A stretch of 64,000 nt of DNA from Anaerolineales bacterium (GCA_016927115.1 JAFGNH010000012.1:28403-92402); one strand, 5' to 3'. Positions 18,946 to 29,649 are shown, counted from the first letter of the stretch. Made by a program: numbers and translations. Notes: generated by a model not told the origin, from the letters alone.

Positions 18946-21720
18946 TTATTCGATTGGCTCAAGTGCGGCCCAGTTATGTCCGGCTTTTGCATCTGCAATT
19001 AATGGAACATCCAGTTGGGCAGCTCCTTCCATGATCTCTTTGATGAGAGGGATGGTTGTCTCCAGTTCAGACTGCGGGCATTCCAGGACCAGCTCATCAT
19101 GTACCTGCAGCAGGAGGCGGGCGGAAAGGCCTGCTGCGGCAAGTTTTTGCGGAAGTCGAATCATGGCAAACTTGATAATATCAGCAGCTGTCCCTTGAAT
19201 AGGTGCATTGATGGCTTCCCTCAGGGCACGTGATTTTTCTGTTTCAGAGATAGATCTGGCGTCGGGAAGAAGCTGCGGAAAGTAGCGCCTGTGGCCGAAC
19301 ATAGTTTCCACATATCCTTCTGTCCGCGCCTGCTGTCGAATATTTTCAAGATACTGTTTGACCCCGGGGAATTGTTCAAAATAACGCTGGACGAAGGTCT
19401 CCGCCTCTGGCAGGGTCAGATCGGTGGAGCGGGAAAGGCCGAAGGCACTCATTCCATAAATCAGTCCGAAGTTAACAGCTTTGGCTTGCCGGCGCAGGCT
19501 GGGTGTGATCTTTTCCAGAGGCTCACCCGAAATAGCCGCAGCGGTGGCTGAATGAATATCTTTACCCTCCCGGAAGGCCTGCAGCATGGCTCTATCCCCG
19601 GACATATGGGCAACAATACGAAGTTCGATTTGCGAATAATCAACAGCCAGCAGGGTCCAGCCTTTCTCGGCGATGAAGGCCCGCCGGATTTCCTTGCCGA
19701 TCTTGCTGCGGACAGGAATATTCTGCAGATTGGGATTGGACGATGCAAGCCGCCCGGTGACAGATCCGGTTTGTTTGAACGATGAGTGGACACGACCTGT
19801 GGCAGGATTCACTTCACGAGGTAGTGCATCGGCATAGGTTGATTTAATTTTCGCAAGCTCCCGATGTTCGAGTATGACGTCAATAATCGGGTTCTTATCC
19901 TGAAGTTCTTCCAGCACCGAGGCTGCTGTGGAATAATAGCCACTTTTTGTACGCCTGGTGCGATCTGGTGGTTTGAGGGCGAGATCTTCAAAAAGCACAG
20001 AAGACATTTGGGGCGGAGAGTTCAGGTTGAAGGTTTTTCCGGCCAATTCATAGATCCGTTTTTCCAGCGCTTGCAGCTGTTCATCGAGTGACACAGTAAG
20101 TTTCTGCAGGAATGCAGTATCGAGCAGAATGCCGGTCTGTTCCATGGCAGCAAGGATCGGAATCAACGGCATTTCCATCTCCTGGAAGATCTGCCACTGG
20201 CTTTTCTCCTTCAACTCCTTTTCCAACTGTGGCTTGAGTTTCATACAGACAACTGTGTCAGCAATCGCATAAGGGGCGGCTTCGGACACAGGTACCTGTG
20301 CCATCGTGCGCTGATTCCTGCCGGTGCCGATCAGTTCTTTTATCTGAGTCATTTCTATTCCAAGCCGGACCCAGGCCAGGTTTTTCAGCCCCAGATTTCG
20401 AGAATCCGGGTTGCATAACCATTCCGCAATCATTGTATCGAAGGCATATGGGTGGAGGGTGATCCCATATTGTTGAAGCAGAAGGGAATCATATTTTAAA
20501 TTGTGGCCGATCTTTGATATTCCGGGATTCTCCAGTACAGGGCGGAGCGCATCCACAACTTCCTGCAGCGGGAGTTGTTCCAGCCCCGCAGTGGCGGGAT
20601 CATGACCTACCGGAAGGTAGAATCCCTCTTCGTCATTAATGGCCAGTGATATTCCAACAAGGGCCGACTGCAGGGGATCTGTGCCGGTGCTTTCCACATC
20701 CACAGCCAATTCTTTCAGTTGTGAAAGGCGTTCAGTCAGCTTTGCCAGTTTCTGGAAGGTGTGAATGACTTCCCCGTCTTCAAAGGCTTTTTCCGGCTCC
20801 TGTTCCACAGCGAAAAGTGGAAGCTGTCCTGTTTGGTCGACGGGAGTCATACGGTCAAGCAAGCTGCGGAATTCAAGCTCTCGGAAGAGTTCAGCAACAC
20901 TTGTGCGGTCATATTCAGCCGCACGACAGGCGTCGAGGTTAAAATCGATGGATACATCGGTGATGATGGCAGCGAGCTTCTGACTGAGGTATGCATCCTC
21001 TCGATTTTCTTCCAGTTTCTTCCGAAAGCGGTCGGGAATCTCATCGATATGTGCAAAAATGTTGTCCAACGTTTCGTATTCCTGCAGGAATTTAACTGCA
21101 CTCTTGTCGCCAACGCCGCGCACGCCGGGGATATTATCACTGGAATCACCTACAAGAGCCTTGTAGTCAACGATTTGATCCGGCCGAATGCTGTAGCGCT
21201 GATACACTTCGTCTGGCCCGTAATCCTGTGCTTCCGAAAGTTTCTGGCCGGCGAGACGAATGGTAACATTCCGGGTGGCCAGCTGCAGCAGATCGCGGTC
21301 GCCAGTAAGAATGACAACCCGGACCCCTTCTTCTGCTGCCTTATGGGCAATGGTACCGAGGACGTCGTCTGCCTCATATCCGTCCGCTTCGAGGATTGGG
21401 ATACCAAAGGCTTTAACTACCTGACGAATACGTTTGATCTGCAGGCGTAAATCATCCGGCATTTTCTGGCGTGTCCCTTTGTAGTCAGGGAAGATGTCAT
21501 CACGGAACGTTCGCCCGGTATCGAAAGAAACAGCCAGGTATTCCGGTTTTTCCTGTTCGAGGAGCCGCAGCAGCACAGAAACGAATCCATATGTTCCGGC
21601 AGTTGGTTCACCTGATGAGGTTATCCAGCGAGAGGGGTCCCCACCGCGGGTGAGAGCATAGTAGGTGCGGTAGGCCAGAGCATGTCCATCGATTAGAAAC
21701 AAACTGGATGCAGCAGACAT
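18946..21720 (-). CDS. polA: DNA polymerase I with 5'-3' and 3'-5' exonuclease domains
   Basis: LIDGHALAYRTYYAL 5' nuclease; DVESTGTDP and NLKYD exo motifs; DYSQIELRIVAHMSGD, RRQAKAVNFGLIYGMSAFGL and QVHDELVLE polymerase motifs. Start set at 21720 because AAGGAGGAACCTG precedes that ATG. Confidence 0.97.
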   Translation of the reverse strand: MSAASSLFLIDGHALAYRTYYALTRGGDPSRWITSSGEPTAGTYGFVSVLLRLLEQEKPEYLAVSFDTGRTFRDDIFPDYKGTRQKMPDDLRLQIKRIRQVVKAFGIPILEADGYEADDVLGTIAHKAAEEGVRVVILTGDRDLLQLATRNVTIRLAGQKLSEAQDYGPDEVYQRYSIRPDQIVDYKALVGDSSDNIPGVRGVGDKSAVKFLQEYETLDNIFAHIDEIPDRFRKKLEENREDAYLSQKLAAIITDVSIDFNLDACRAAEYDRTSVAELFRELEFRSLLDRMTPVDQTGQLPLFAVEQEPEKAFEDGEVIHTFQKLAKLTERLSQLKELAVDVESTGTDPLQSALVGISLAINDEEGFYLPVGHDPATAGLEQLPLQEVVDALRPVLENPGISKIGHNLKYDSLLLQQYGITLHPYAFDTMIAEWLCNPDSRNLGLKNLAWVRLGIEMTQIKELIGTGRNQRTMAQVPVSEAAPYAIADTVVCMKLKPQLEKELKEKSQWQIFQEMEMPLIPILAAMEQTGILLDTAFLQKLTVSLDEQLQALEKRIYELAGKTFNLNSPPQMSSVLFEDLALKPPDRTRRTKSGYYSTAASVLEELQDKNPIIDVILEHRELAKIKSTYADALPREVNPATGRVHSSFKQTGSVTGRLASSNPNLQNIPVRSKIGKEIRRAFIAEKGWTLLAVDYSQIELRIVAHMSGDRAMLQAFREGKDIHSATAAAISGEPLEKITPSLRRQAKAVNFGLIYGMSAFGLSRSTDLTLPEAETFVQRYFEQFPGVKQYLENIRQQARTEGYVETMFGHRRYFPQLLPDARSISETEKSRALREAINAPIQGTAADIIKFAMIRLPQKLAAAGLSARLLLQVHDELVLECPQSELETTIPLIKEIMEGAAQLDVPLIADAKAGHNWAALEPIE

Positions 21721-21952
21721 CAGGTTCCTCCTTAATTGGAAACATAGTAACGATTCTAGCATTATTCTCACGGGTTCGGTAACGTAATTGTGTTTATACT
21801 GTACTGATGTCACTCAATAGAAAACCGATATGCTGCGGAATCCCGGGCGGGTGAACGATTTCCATGCTGCGATGGATCAGATATTTCCACCTCTAGAGAG
21901 GGATGCCGTTTGACCGGGTTGGGAGCGATAGCAAGCAGACGTCCGATGATTC

Positions 21953-21990
21953 AAAACAGCCCCCGTTGTTGGTTACAGGGGCTGTTTTTT
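21953..21990 (-). terminator. Bidirectional rho-independent terminator
   Basis: aaaacagcccc (21953-21963) / ggggctgtttt (21978-21988) with T tracts on both strands, immediately downstream of the 22011-23144 gene. Confidence 0.8.
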
Positions 21991-22010
21991 AAGTTAATAG
22001 GGTAAAGTAC

Positions 22011-23144
22011 TTAATCCACAATATATTTAACCTTGAGCTTTATATTGCCAAATGTGATATTGTCGGCAGTGCTATCGCTGTCAGTTTCCAGTTCATTAAA
22101 CTGGGCGCGAACCTGGAAGTTGTCATCCTCAAGAGCGTCCTGAAGTGCGTCCAGGGCAATACTATTGCCTAACTGATCGTCACTGTCATCCAGTTGAGCA
22201 GTTGAACAGAATCGCCATCCTGTGTTGTTTACTGGAGGCGGCGTGTAGTCGCTGCCGCCGAGTGAACCGTACTGGTCAGGATAAACGCGCAGGCAGCCAA
22301 GGTCACCAAAGGGATCTCCCTTGATAGTCGGTGAGTTACCGAGATCAAGACTGACCTCCTGAATGGTGGCATCATCCGGGATGGCACTGATGTCGAAAGT
22401 CAGAAAGGCCTGTGTACCGAGGTCTCCGGCTGTATCTCCGGCAACCGGTGAGTTAACGGTGGTATTGTTACTGCGGGCTGACCCATCGCTGCTGACGTTG
22501 AAAGTCTTGGTGACAGGCCCGGGCGTTGGGGTGGGGCCTACGACAATACGTACAAAAATGGACGCATCTCCACCGGTTACACCGAAACCGAAAACGGTGC
22601 CATCCGGAGCGCGCATTTTCCAATTGCCCTGGTGGGTTCCATTGGAGGAAGGTGCCGTAAGGTTCACACTGATATCAACGTTTGAATTAGGCGATACATT
22701 TCCGATAAGCGGGACAGAGGATGATCCGCCCATAATGTTGCCGCTTGAAAATACCAGGGAGTAGTTTGAATTCCAGGTGCATGTTCCTACATTCTGGACT
22801 CTCCAGGTTTTTATAAAGCTGTCACCGGGGTTGAAATGGGTATCATCCGGAATGGTTACATCGCTGATATAACGGGCCTTGTTGGTGCATGGTGTTGGGG
22901 AAGGCGGCTGCGATGTGGGTGCCTGGGTGGTGCTGACAACCTGCTGTGTGGGGGGCTGGGGTTCCTGTGTGGTGTTATCAGAAGGTTGTGCAGCGTTTGT
23001 AAGTTGAGCAGCAACCGTTTGGGCAGCGGAATCCTGTATGCTCTGTGTTGGTGTAGCCACGCCCGGCATGTTACACGCGAGCGGCACAATTGCCAGCACT
23101 GACAGAACCAGCAAAATCGAGTGAAATCTGCGATTGCTTTTCAT
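22011..23144 (-). CDS. Secreted lipoprotein with NBR1-type Ig-like domain and C-terminal DNRLRE/CBM96-like beta-sandwich
   Basis: Lipobox (VLAIVPLACN). DDTHFNPGDSFIKTWRVQNVGTCTWNSNYSLVF..GTHQGNWKMRAPDGTVFG resembles the NBR1 Ig-like domain. AFLTFDISAIPDDATIQEVSLDLG resembles DNRLRE/CBM96. RBS GGAGG before ATG 23144. Confidence 0.75.
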   Translation of the reverse strand: MKSNRRFHSILLVLSVLAIVPLACNMPGVATPTQSIQDSAAQTVAAQLTNAAQPSDNTTQEPQPPTQQVVSTTQAPTSQPPSPTPCTNKARYISDVTIPDDTHFNPGDSFIKTWRVQNVGTCTWNSNYSLVFSSGNIMGGSSSVPLIGNVSPNSNVDISVNLTAPSSNGTHQGNWKMRAPDGTVFGFGVTGGDASIFVRIVVGPTPTPGPVTKTFNVSSDGSARSNNTTVNSPVAGDTAGDLGTQAFLTFDISAIPDDATIQEVSLDLGNSPTIKGDPFGDLGCLRVYPDQYGSLGGSDYTPPPVNNTGWRFCSTAQLDDSDDQLGNSIALDALQDALEDDNFQVRAQFNELETDSDSTADNITFGNIKLKVKYIVD

Positions 23145-23338
23145 GGTAATAACCTCCATGGTGTAAGAAACAGGAGAATATCTGCATCCTACAGTGTTCT
23201 GTAAACTCAGTCAAGCGAAAATTGTGTGAATACTGGATTACCCTGCAGCAGGATCACTATTCCTAATTGTATGTCAGCTGTTCCTCCATTGGAAGGAAGA
23301 ATTCAGGATGAATAATAGACCCGGGTCGCAACCTGTGG

Positions 23339-24652
23339 TCAGATCAGCTCCCCGCGCATACTCCAGGTGCCCGTCCGGATAATACGGCTTGAAACGATTT
23401 TTCCGAGCAGGTTTTCTTCAGAATTGATAAAGACGAGTTTATTTGTACGTGTGCGGCCTTTCCATTGCATCTTGTGTTTCTCATCGATGAGAACTTCAAC
23501 AGTCTGATGTAACATGCGCTGGTGAATCCGGGTGGAAATTTCAGCCTGCAGGTTTTCAAGCATACGAAAGCGTCTCATTTTTTCCTGTTCGGAGACATCA
23601 TCAACATAGTGGCGAGCGGCAACAGTGCCCGGTCTGGTGGAGTAGCGGGCAAGGTGGGCGACATCCATCTGAAGCTCTTCCATCAGATTATAGGTGTCCA
23701 TAAATTGTGCTTCCGTCTCGCCTGGAAATCCGACGATGATATCTGTTGCAATAGAGACGCCCTCTATTCTGTCCCGCAGCAGCTGAACCAGCTGCCTGTA
23801 GTCTTCTGCTGTGTAGCCCCGTTTCATCCGCCGAAGAACTTCGTTGTTGCCAGCCTGTGTGGGAACCTCGATATGTTCGCAGACCTTTGGCAGTTTTGAC
23901 ACGGTGTCGATCAGTTCTGGGGTCATCCAGTTTGGATGGGAGGTCAGAAACCGGATGCGTTCCAATCCGTTTATCCGGTGAAGCTCGTTGAGAAGCAGGG
24001 GGAGGTCTGGTTTTCCAGGCAGATCCAGGCCATATCGGTCCACAATCTGGCCGAGAAGTGTTATCTCCCGCACTCCCTGGTTAGCCAGGGAGGCAGCCTC
24101 GGAAAGGATATCTTCCATAGGGCGGCTCTGCTCGGACCCTCTTCGATAGGGGATGATACAGTATGTACAGGCGAAGGAGCATCCGTACACAACCGGAATA
24201 TGGGCGCTGAAGGTTTTCCCAATCTCATTTTCGGGGAGCGGCAGTTCTCCATCGAGGTAGGCATTCATTTTCAGCTTATCCTGCTGGAACACCTCCTGGT
24301 CGTTTTTACGCTGGAGGTATTGCAGCAGTGGTGTGGGATCAGAGGGTGGGGAGAAAACGTCAACAAAGGGAAGCTTCTCCTGCAGCGGATGATTGTCCTT
24401 ATATCCAACCAGACAACCCATCAGGTTGATAACAAGCCCGGGATTCTTTTCTTTAAGTTTACGAAGTGAATAGAGCCGGCCCAGCGCCCGATCCTCTGCA
24501 CTCTGACGAACCACACAGGTATTCAGAACAATAACATCGGCCTGTTCTGCACGCTCAATTGATGTGTAGCCCAGCTTCTCGAGGGCGGAAGCAGTTCGCT
24601 GCGAATCGGAAACGTTCATCTGACAGCCGGAAGTCCAGATATAGTATTTCAT
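23339..24652 (-). CDS. miaB: tRNA-2-methylthio-N6-dimethylallyladenosine synthase MiaB
   Basis: MKYYIWTSGCQMNVSDSQ, radical-SAM CSFACTYCIIPYRRGSEQSR, TDIIVGFPGETEAQF and C-terminal TRAM region. Confidence 0.94.
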   Translation of the reverse strand: MKYYIWTSGCQMNVSDSQRTASALEKLGYTSIERAEQADVIVLNTCVVRQSAEDRALGRLYSLRKLKEKNPGLVINLMGCLVGYKDNHPLQEKLPFVDVFSPPSDPTPLLQYLQRKNDQEVFQQDKLKMNAYLDGELPLPENEIGKTFSAHIPVVYGCSFACTYCIIPYRRGSEQSRPMEDILSEAASLANQGVREITLLGQIVDRYGLDLPGKPDLPLLLNELHRINGLERIRFLTSHPNWMTPELIDTVSKLPKVCEHIEVPTQAGNNEVLRRMKRGYTAEDYRQLVQLLRDRIEGVSIATDIIVGFPGETEAQFMDTYNLMEELQMDVAHLARYSTRPGTVAARHYVDDVSEQEKMRRFRMLENLQAEISTRIHQRMLHQTVEVLIDEKHKMQWKGRTRTNKLVFINSEENLLGKIVSSRIIRTGTWSMRGELI

Positions 24653-24936
24653 GGGTAGGATTATAATCGGCAAGACTGGTTTCGGCAGGGAAAAAAATTA
24701 TCTGATTTATTTGCAGGCAGTGAATGTTTTTTGATCTGGTCTGGCATAAGTGCGGAAAGGTTGATTTATCAGACATGGGCTTGTTAGAATACAGGCTGAT
24801 TATCGGAAAGACTTCTGGCAGCACCGATAGAAACTGCACACTCTGCCTTGTCTGCAGAGAATCAGGGAAGGCCTGAAATTACAGGCTCAGAATTCTGCCG
24901 GAAATATCCGCAAGAGATCCGGTTTCAGAGAAACGC

Positions 24937-25944
24937 TTGAATCGAAAAACCGCAGGAGCATGGCAAAAAACAATGGGATTCAATCAGGGTATGAAACAGG
25001 AAACGAAGGTCGGTAAAAAACTGTCAGGCGGCCTGGCAGTATTACTGCTTATTGTTTTGCTGCATAGCTGTACACCGGCAGGCCATTCTTCTGAGAATCA
25101 GGAAACATTGTCTGTAATAACGAAGACCGCGACAGCATTTACGGCTGCGACAGGAATACCTTTGGAAACAGTATCAGTGCAGGAAACAGCCGCAGGTGTT
25201 ACCACCCGGTCTGCCTGCAGTGAGCACGAAGGCACACTTGGAACATATTATTATGACAGTGCAGTTCTTTCTGAAGTGCTTGAAGTTCGGGTATATCTGC
25301 CACCCTGCTATCAGGAAAGCGCGATCCAATATCCCTCGATATATTTTTTCCACGGGAGCCCGCCTAATTCGGCTGACTGGGTTTTGCTGGGAGCGGTCGA
25401 TCAGATGAATGCAGGGATAGAATCGGGAGAATATCCCCCGGCCATTCTTGTATTTCCACTCCAGCCCGATTCGATTTTTATCTGGAGTGATGGTGGCCCT
25501 GAATCCTATGAGGAGGAATTCTTCCTGGGATTGGTACCGTTTATCGAAGCTCACTTCAGGGTTCTTTCACAGGGCAGTGCGCGTGCGATTGCAGGTATTT
25601 CCAGGGGTGGTGTCTGGGCGTTGGAGATATCCATGATGCATCCCGATGATTTTTCCGCAGTGGCGGCATTGAGTCCTGCCCTGCAGTATAACGATCCGCG
25701 TCCGGAGTACGACCCATTCAACATTCTGCAAAGCATGGAGAGAAGCCCGGAGCGGATGCTGCTGCAGGCAGGGGATCAGGATTGGGCCCGTGATGAAACA
25801 GAAGATCTGGCTTACGCTCTGGAACAGGCCGGGAAATCGGCAATCCTGTCAATCGTTCCCGGTAGTCATGAGGCACCTCTGTGGTCCGGTTCGATGGGCC
25901 AGGTGTTGGCTTACCTTCTTCAGGACTGGGAACAGCTGTATTGA
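24937..25944 (+). CDS. Esterase family (esterase D-like alpha/beta hydrolase) lipoprotein
   Basis: Lipobox-like LLIVLLHSCTPAG; VRVYLPPCY..YPSIYFFHGSPPN, nucleophile elbow AIAGISRGGVWAL, terminal GSHEAPLW. Start may be internal (24973 or 24991). Confidence 0.83.
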   Translation: MNRKTAGAWQKTMGFNQGMKQETKVGKKLSGGLAVLLLIVLLHSCTPAGHSSENQETLSVITKTATAFTAATGIPLETVSVQETAAGVTTRSACSEHEGTLGTYYYDSAVLSEVLEVRVYLPPCYQESAIQYPSIYFFHGSPPNSADWVLLGAVDQMNAGIESGEYPPAILVFPLQPDSIFIWSDGGPESYEEEFFLGLVPFIEAHFRVLSQGSARAIAGISRGGVWALEISMMHPDDFSAVAALSPALQYNDPRPEYDPFNILQSMERSPERMLLQAGDQDWARDETEDLAYALEQAGKSAILSIVPGSHEAPLWSGSMGQVLAYLLQDWEQLY

Positions 25945-25998
25945 GCAATATCCTATGCTTCACGGTTTTTTGTATTTGATGGTAATATCGAGGAGAGG

Positions 25999-26712
25999 AT
26001 GCTGATGATTCAAAGTGACAACGACATGCCCGAACAGGAGCGCGATATGAGTGAAGTCGAACCAAATGCTGATGACGTTATTCAGGCATATCGTCGAAGA
26101 AAAGAAAGAATGGTGCCGATTTTACTGGGAGGTCTCGCTGTAGTCCTGCTGGTTGTAGGCCTGTTCCTGGTTGTTCTCTGGCTCACTGGTGACAATCCTC
26201 CGGCTTCACCTGCTTTTCTCGCGTCCGATACACCCACACCAACATCCACCAATACACCGCTTCCGCCGACAGCAACAGCTACAATTACCAATACGCTTGA
26301 ACCAAGCGAAACGCCCACTCCTGAAGGCCCAATCACCTATATTGTTGATGAAGGAGATACACTGGGGGGGATAGCTGACCAGTTCGAAGTTGATCTCATG
26401 CTGCTGATGTCTGTAAATGGCATCAAGGATGCGAATGAGATCACCATCGGCATGGAACTGACCATTCCGGAGGAAGGAACAGAACTGCCCACGCTTACAC
26501 CACTGCCGGAAACACTAATCCCCGGGAGCAAGATTGAGTATGTGGTCCAGTCCGGTGACAGCTTGCAGTCGATTGCATCCCAATTCAACAGCACAGCAGA
26601 GGCGATTGCTGAAGAGAATGATATTGAAGATCTGAATAATATTTATGTCGGGCAGGCGCTCGTGATCCCTGTTGGGGTGGCGACAGCGACAGCGACAGCT
26701 TCTGGGGGATAG
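25999..26712 (+). CDS. Single-pass membrane protein with two extracytoplasmic LysM domains
   Basis: TM LLGGLAVVLLVVGLFLVVLW, Thr/Pro linker, then ITYIVDEGDTLGGIADQFEVDLMLLMSVNGI and IEYVVQSGDSLQSIASQFNSTAEAIAEENDI. Confidence 0.9.
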   Translation: MLMIQSDNDMPEQERDMSEVEPNADDVIQAYRRRKERMVPILLGGLAVVLLVVGLFLVVLWLTGDNPPASPAFLASDTPTPTSTNTPLPPTATATITNTLEPSETPTPEGPITYIVDEGDTLGGIADQFEVDLMLLMSVNGIKDANEITIGMELTIPEEGTELPTLTPLPETLIPGSKIEYVVQSGDSLQSIASQFNSTAEAIAEENDIEDLNNIYVGQALVIPVGVATATATASGG

Positions 26713-26817
26713 CTGGGCCAATATACATACAAGTTCAGGCGTGCTTCCGGGCGTTTGATCTGGATCAACGGACCGCCCCTGCATGACATGGTGCAGCAGG
26801 TATTATGGTTCATCCGC

Positions 26818-28860
26818 TCAGTGCAGCGTATTTTGCACTTCAGGCCATGAACAGAAACTTTCACCCGGATATTGTTTGCAGATCTCGGTCAGGTTCCAGG
26901 TCCCTCCTTCTTCACAGAGGTAAGGTCCCCAACCACTGCCACAATCACTCTTGTTGAAATTCGGAAAACAACCCGGGCAGGTTGCTGCGCCCGACATGTT
27001 GGGAACCGGAACATCAGAACTGGAAGAGGTGGAGGAATCATCCTCACCTGAACCCATGACTTCCTTAACATTCAAATACCTTAAATAATGTATCTCTAAT
27101 CCTGCCTCAATAACCTCTTTCAGTTTATCCCTGAATATTGTATTGATCGTTTCTTCCGTATAATATGGTATCGCGTTGTAGGCTTCAGCCATCCATCTGA
27201 ATATGTGTGGGTGGTCCCAGTTCCAGTCGACAATTTCGAAATCCACCTCCCTGGTCCCGGCACATTCACTGTTGAAACAACATGGCTGATCATCAGGAAT
27301 ACACAACATTCCACAATGCTTCTTTCCTGCAGGACAATCATTACTTCCACGTTTCATAAGAGTGATCTCATCAGCGAGAGCACTTGATGAAACGCAGCAG
27401 TAATTGGATGTCTCACTGAAAAACAGGCCGGATGTGCATTGACCCGAGAAATTCTCCCCACATCGTAGTGGCAAGAGGCAGTAGGAGCCATCCACGATAC
27501 TGCAGCATCTTGTGTTACGCGGAACACAGCCATTTCCGCACGGTATGTAAGGGAAGGGGCAATCGGTGGCTAAAAAGGCAGGAGACTCGATACCAGGTGT
27601 CTTATCGCCGACGGCTCGCAAAGTAACGGAAGATGTGTTTTGCGGGAAATAAACGGGATTCAACCCGACTTTTACTGTTCCCCAAAACGGACGCACTTCG
27701 ACCAGTGTGCTGTGTATACTTCTCAGGTAACCATTTGCCGTACCTGTGATAAAGCCAGTGCCCATACTTTCGACCAGATAGTCGCCAACCTCCACCAGAT
27801 AGGGCAGATGTTCATCCGGAAGGTAATGGTATATACCGGAGCGCCATTGCAGAATGTTCTGAAGGACGCGGGTTTCATCTATGCCCAGATTCACTTGAAA
27901 AATAAAATCCTGTTGACCCACAAAGATTTCCGCTTCATCTTCTTCATCAATAGCGTCATAATTGTTGAAAGCAGAAAGCAGACTGCCGTCAGGCAGGAGA
28001 AAGTGGCAGTACCTGTCCTCAGTAATCTTGATCTTGCATCCGCTGTCAAATGTGTCGCCCGGGGCGACCGGTGACCATGCACTGTCTCCACATTGGACAT
28101 AAGTATTATTACATTCTTCGATTGATGGATTGTTTTCCCCCACCTGCCATGAATCCGCTACCTCTTCATGATAAGTGGCATTGGATCGGATCTCCTCGAT
28201 AAAATCAAACACTTCAATCTGTTGATGTGATTCCATGGGGTCATAGGGGAGCCATTGCGGCTCAAGAGAAGCCAGCGCTTCGGCTTCATTTTTTGACGAT
28301 TTCAACTCTATCAGGAATTCAGGCAGCTCAGTGGCGAAAATTTTCGATATGATGAACTCCCCTTCATCGGTGTAGTAATACAGGGCACCAGAGCCGCCGA
28401 CCAGGAGAAGTAATACTACCACCAGGATAACAAAACTTCCGCCGCAGCCTAACTTACGATGCTTACGGGGGAACGAGGGTTTTTCCTGCTGCTGACCTCG
28501 CTTGTCCGCGGGGGCGGATGCAGATAAGGAGCGAACAGACAGATTTTCCCCGCAGTTTGAGCAATACTGTGAACCTGGAAGGTTATTCCACCCGCAATGA
28601 GGACATAGATCGTTTATCGATGCAGAATCCTGAGAAGAGACAGGATCCGGGGACAATTTCTGACCACAAGAGGAGCAAAACAGTGAAGCCGGGAGATTGG
28701 TTTTACCGCAATTAGGACAAGGACGAGGTGGTTTTTCAGTTTCCGCAGCCTGGATCGGTGTTTGTTGAAGCTCTGCGCCACAGGCAGAACAGTACACGGA
28801 ACCTGGCGGATTGGACTTCGAACAAATGGAACAGATTGTTGGTGGCTGATGGTTTGACAT
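26818..28860 (-). CDS. Triple zinc-ribbon, TM-anchored protein with FecR-like and Cys-rich extracytoplasmic domains
   Basis: Three N-terminal CxxC..CxxCG ribbons, TM FVILVVVLLLLVGGSGALYYY, FecR-like VGDYLVESMGTGFITGT..VEVRPFWGTVKV, then repeated Cys-rich motifs. Confidence 0.8.
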   Translation of the reverse strand: MSNHQPPTICSICSKSNPPGSVYCSACGAELQQTPIQAAETEKPPRPCPNCGKTNLPASLFCSSCGQKLSPDPVSSQDSASINDLCPHCGWNNLPGSQYCSNCGENLSVRSLSASAPADKRGQQQEKPSFPRKHRKLGCGGSFVILVVVLLLLVGGSGALYYYTDEGEFIISKIFATELPEFLIELKSSKNEAEALASLEPQWLPYDPMESHQQIEVFDFIEEIRSNATYHEEVADSWQVGENNPSIEECNNTYVQCGDSAWSPVAPGDTFDSGCKIKITEDRYCHFLLPDGSLLSAFNNYDAIDEEDEAEIFVGQQDFIFQVNLGIDETRVLQNILQWRSGIYHYLPDEHLPYLVEVGDYLVESMGTGFITGTANGYLRSIHSTLVEVRPFWGTVKVGLNPVYFPQNTSSVTLRAVGDKTPGIESPAFLATDCPFPYIPCGNGCVPRNTRCCSIVDGSYCLLPLRCGENFSGQCTSGLFFSETSNYCCVSSSALADEITLMKRGSNDCPAGKKHCGMLCIPDDQPCCFNSECAGTREVDFEIVDWNWDHPHIFRWMAEAYNAIPYYTEETINTIFRDKLKEVIEAGLEIHYLRYLNVKEVMGSGEDDSSTSSSSDVPVPNMSGAATCPGCFPNFNKSDCGSGWGPYLCEEGGTWNLTEICKQYPGESFCSWPEVQNTLH

Positions 28861-29649
28861 CTTTCCCCTCTCTTTATTATGCTATAGTGTCCCATGACTG
28901 TTTTTTTGAAATCTGAAAATCCACATTATATTCATCTAGCCTGCAATTCCCCCTCAGGTATGATAAATTTTGTGTAACTCAAATAACTTTAACATAATTA
29001 CCTCCAGGTTTTTTAGTGCTTTTTGTCACAATTTCAAATCGTAGAGATGTTTTTCCTCCCCGAGTTAAGTGGAAATAGCAGGTCGATATGTGAAAGAGGG
29101 TTTTTCGGGATAAGCTCTTTCCAACTATCATCCGATAAAGAAAGCTCCCGGAAAGCTACATCACCGCGCTTCTGGGTGCTCGGATGATCTTATCAGCCAG
29201 GAAGATGTGCTTCAATCTGAATGTCCTGATTTGTTGTAAGGATTCCATTCACTTTGTGAAGTCCAACGTAGTGAGTAATTATATTATGTAAGCCAGCATC
29301 ATTAACTGAAAGTCAGGATTTTTTGCGGCGTTTTCCGAAATAGAAACAATCAGATATTCGGAGTGAGAATTTACAGTAGAAGATACAATTTGAGGAAACA
29401 TGGCAGCATCCTTATCCATACGCACTTTTCTTCAAGATTCTTGCAAGCTGCCTTGAGTGTTATTCACTATATGGGTGAAATGATGTTTCTGACGGGAAAT
29501 CCTGGAAATCATCCCGAGAGGGTAAAAAGAAGCGATTCTGGCTTGAAATCGATGTATTATTGGCCTTACACAACATGTGTTTACAGCAAGAGTGGGATTT
29601 TTCAACCCCCCTTTTCTTGGATTGATCAGTCGACGTGAAACCCGGGTAT

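Noticed and set aside
20761-21450. 229-aa plus-strand ORF
   Set aside because: Antisense shadow of polA.
23522-24469. 125-aa and 177-aa plus-strand ORFs
   Set aside because: Antisense to miaB.
26680-26703. Short tandem gcgaca repeat
   Set aside because: Only a few units encoding ATATA at the C-terminus of the LysM protein; too short to be notable.
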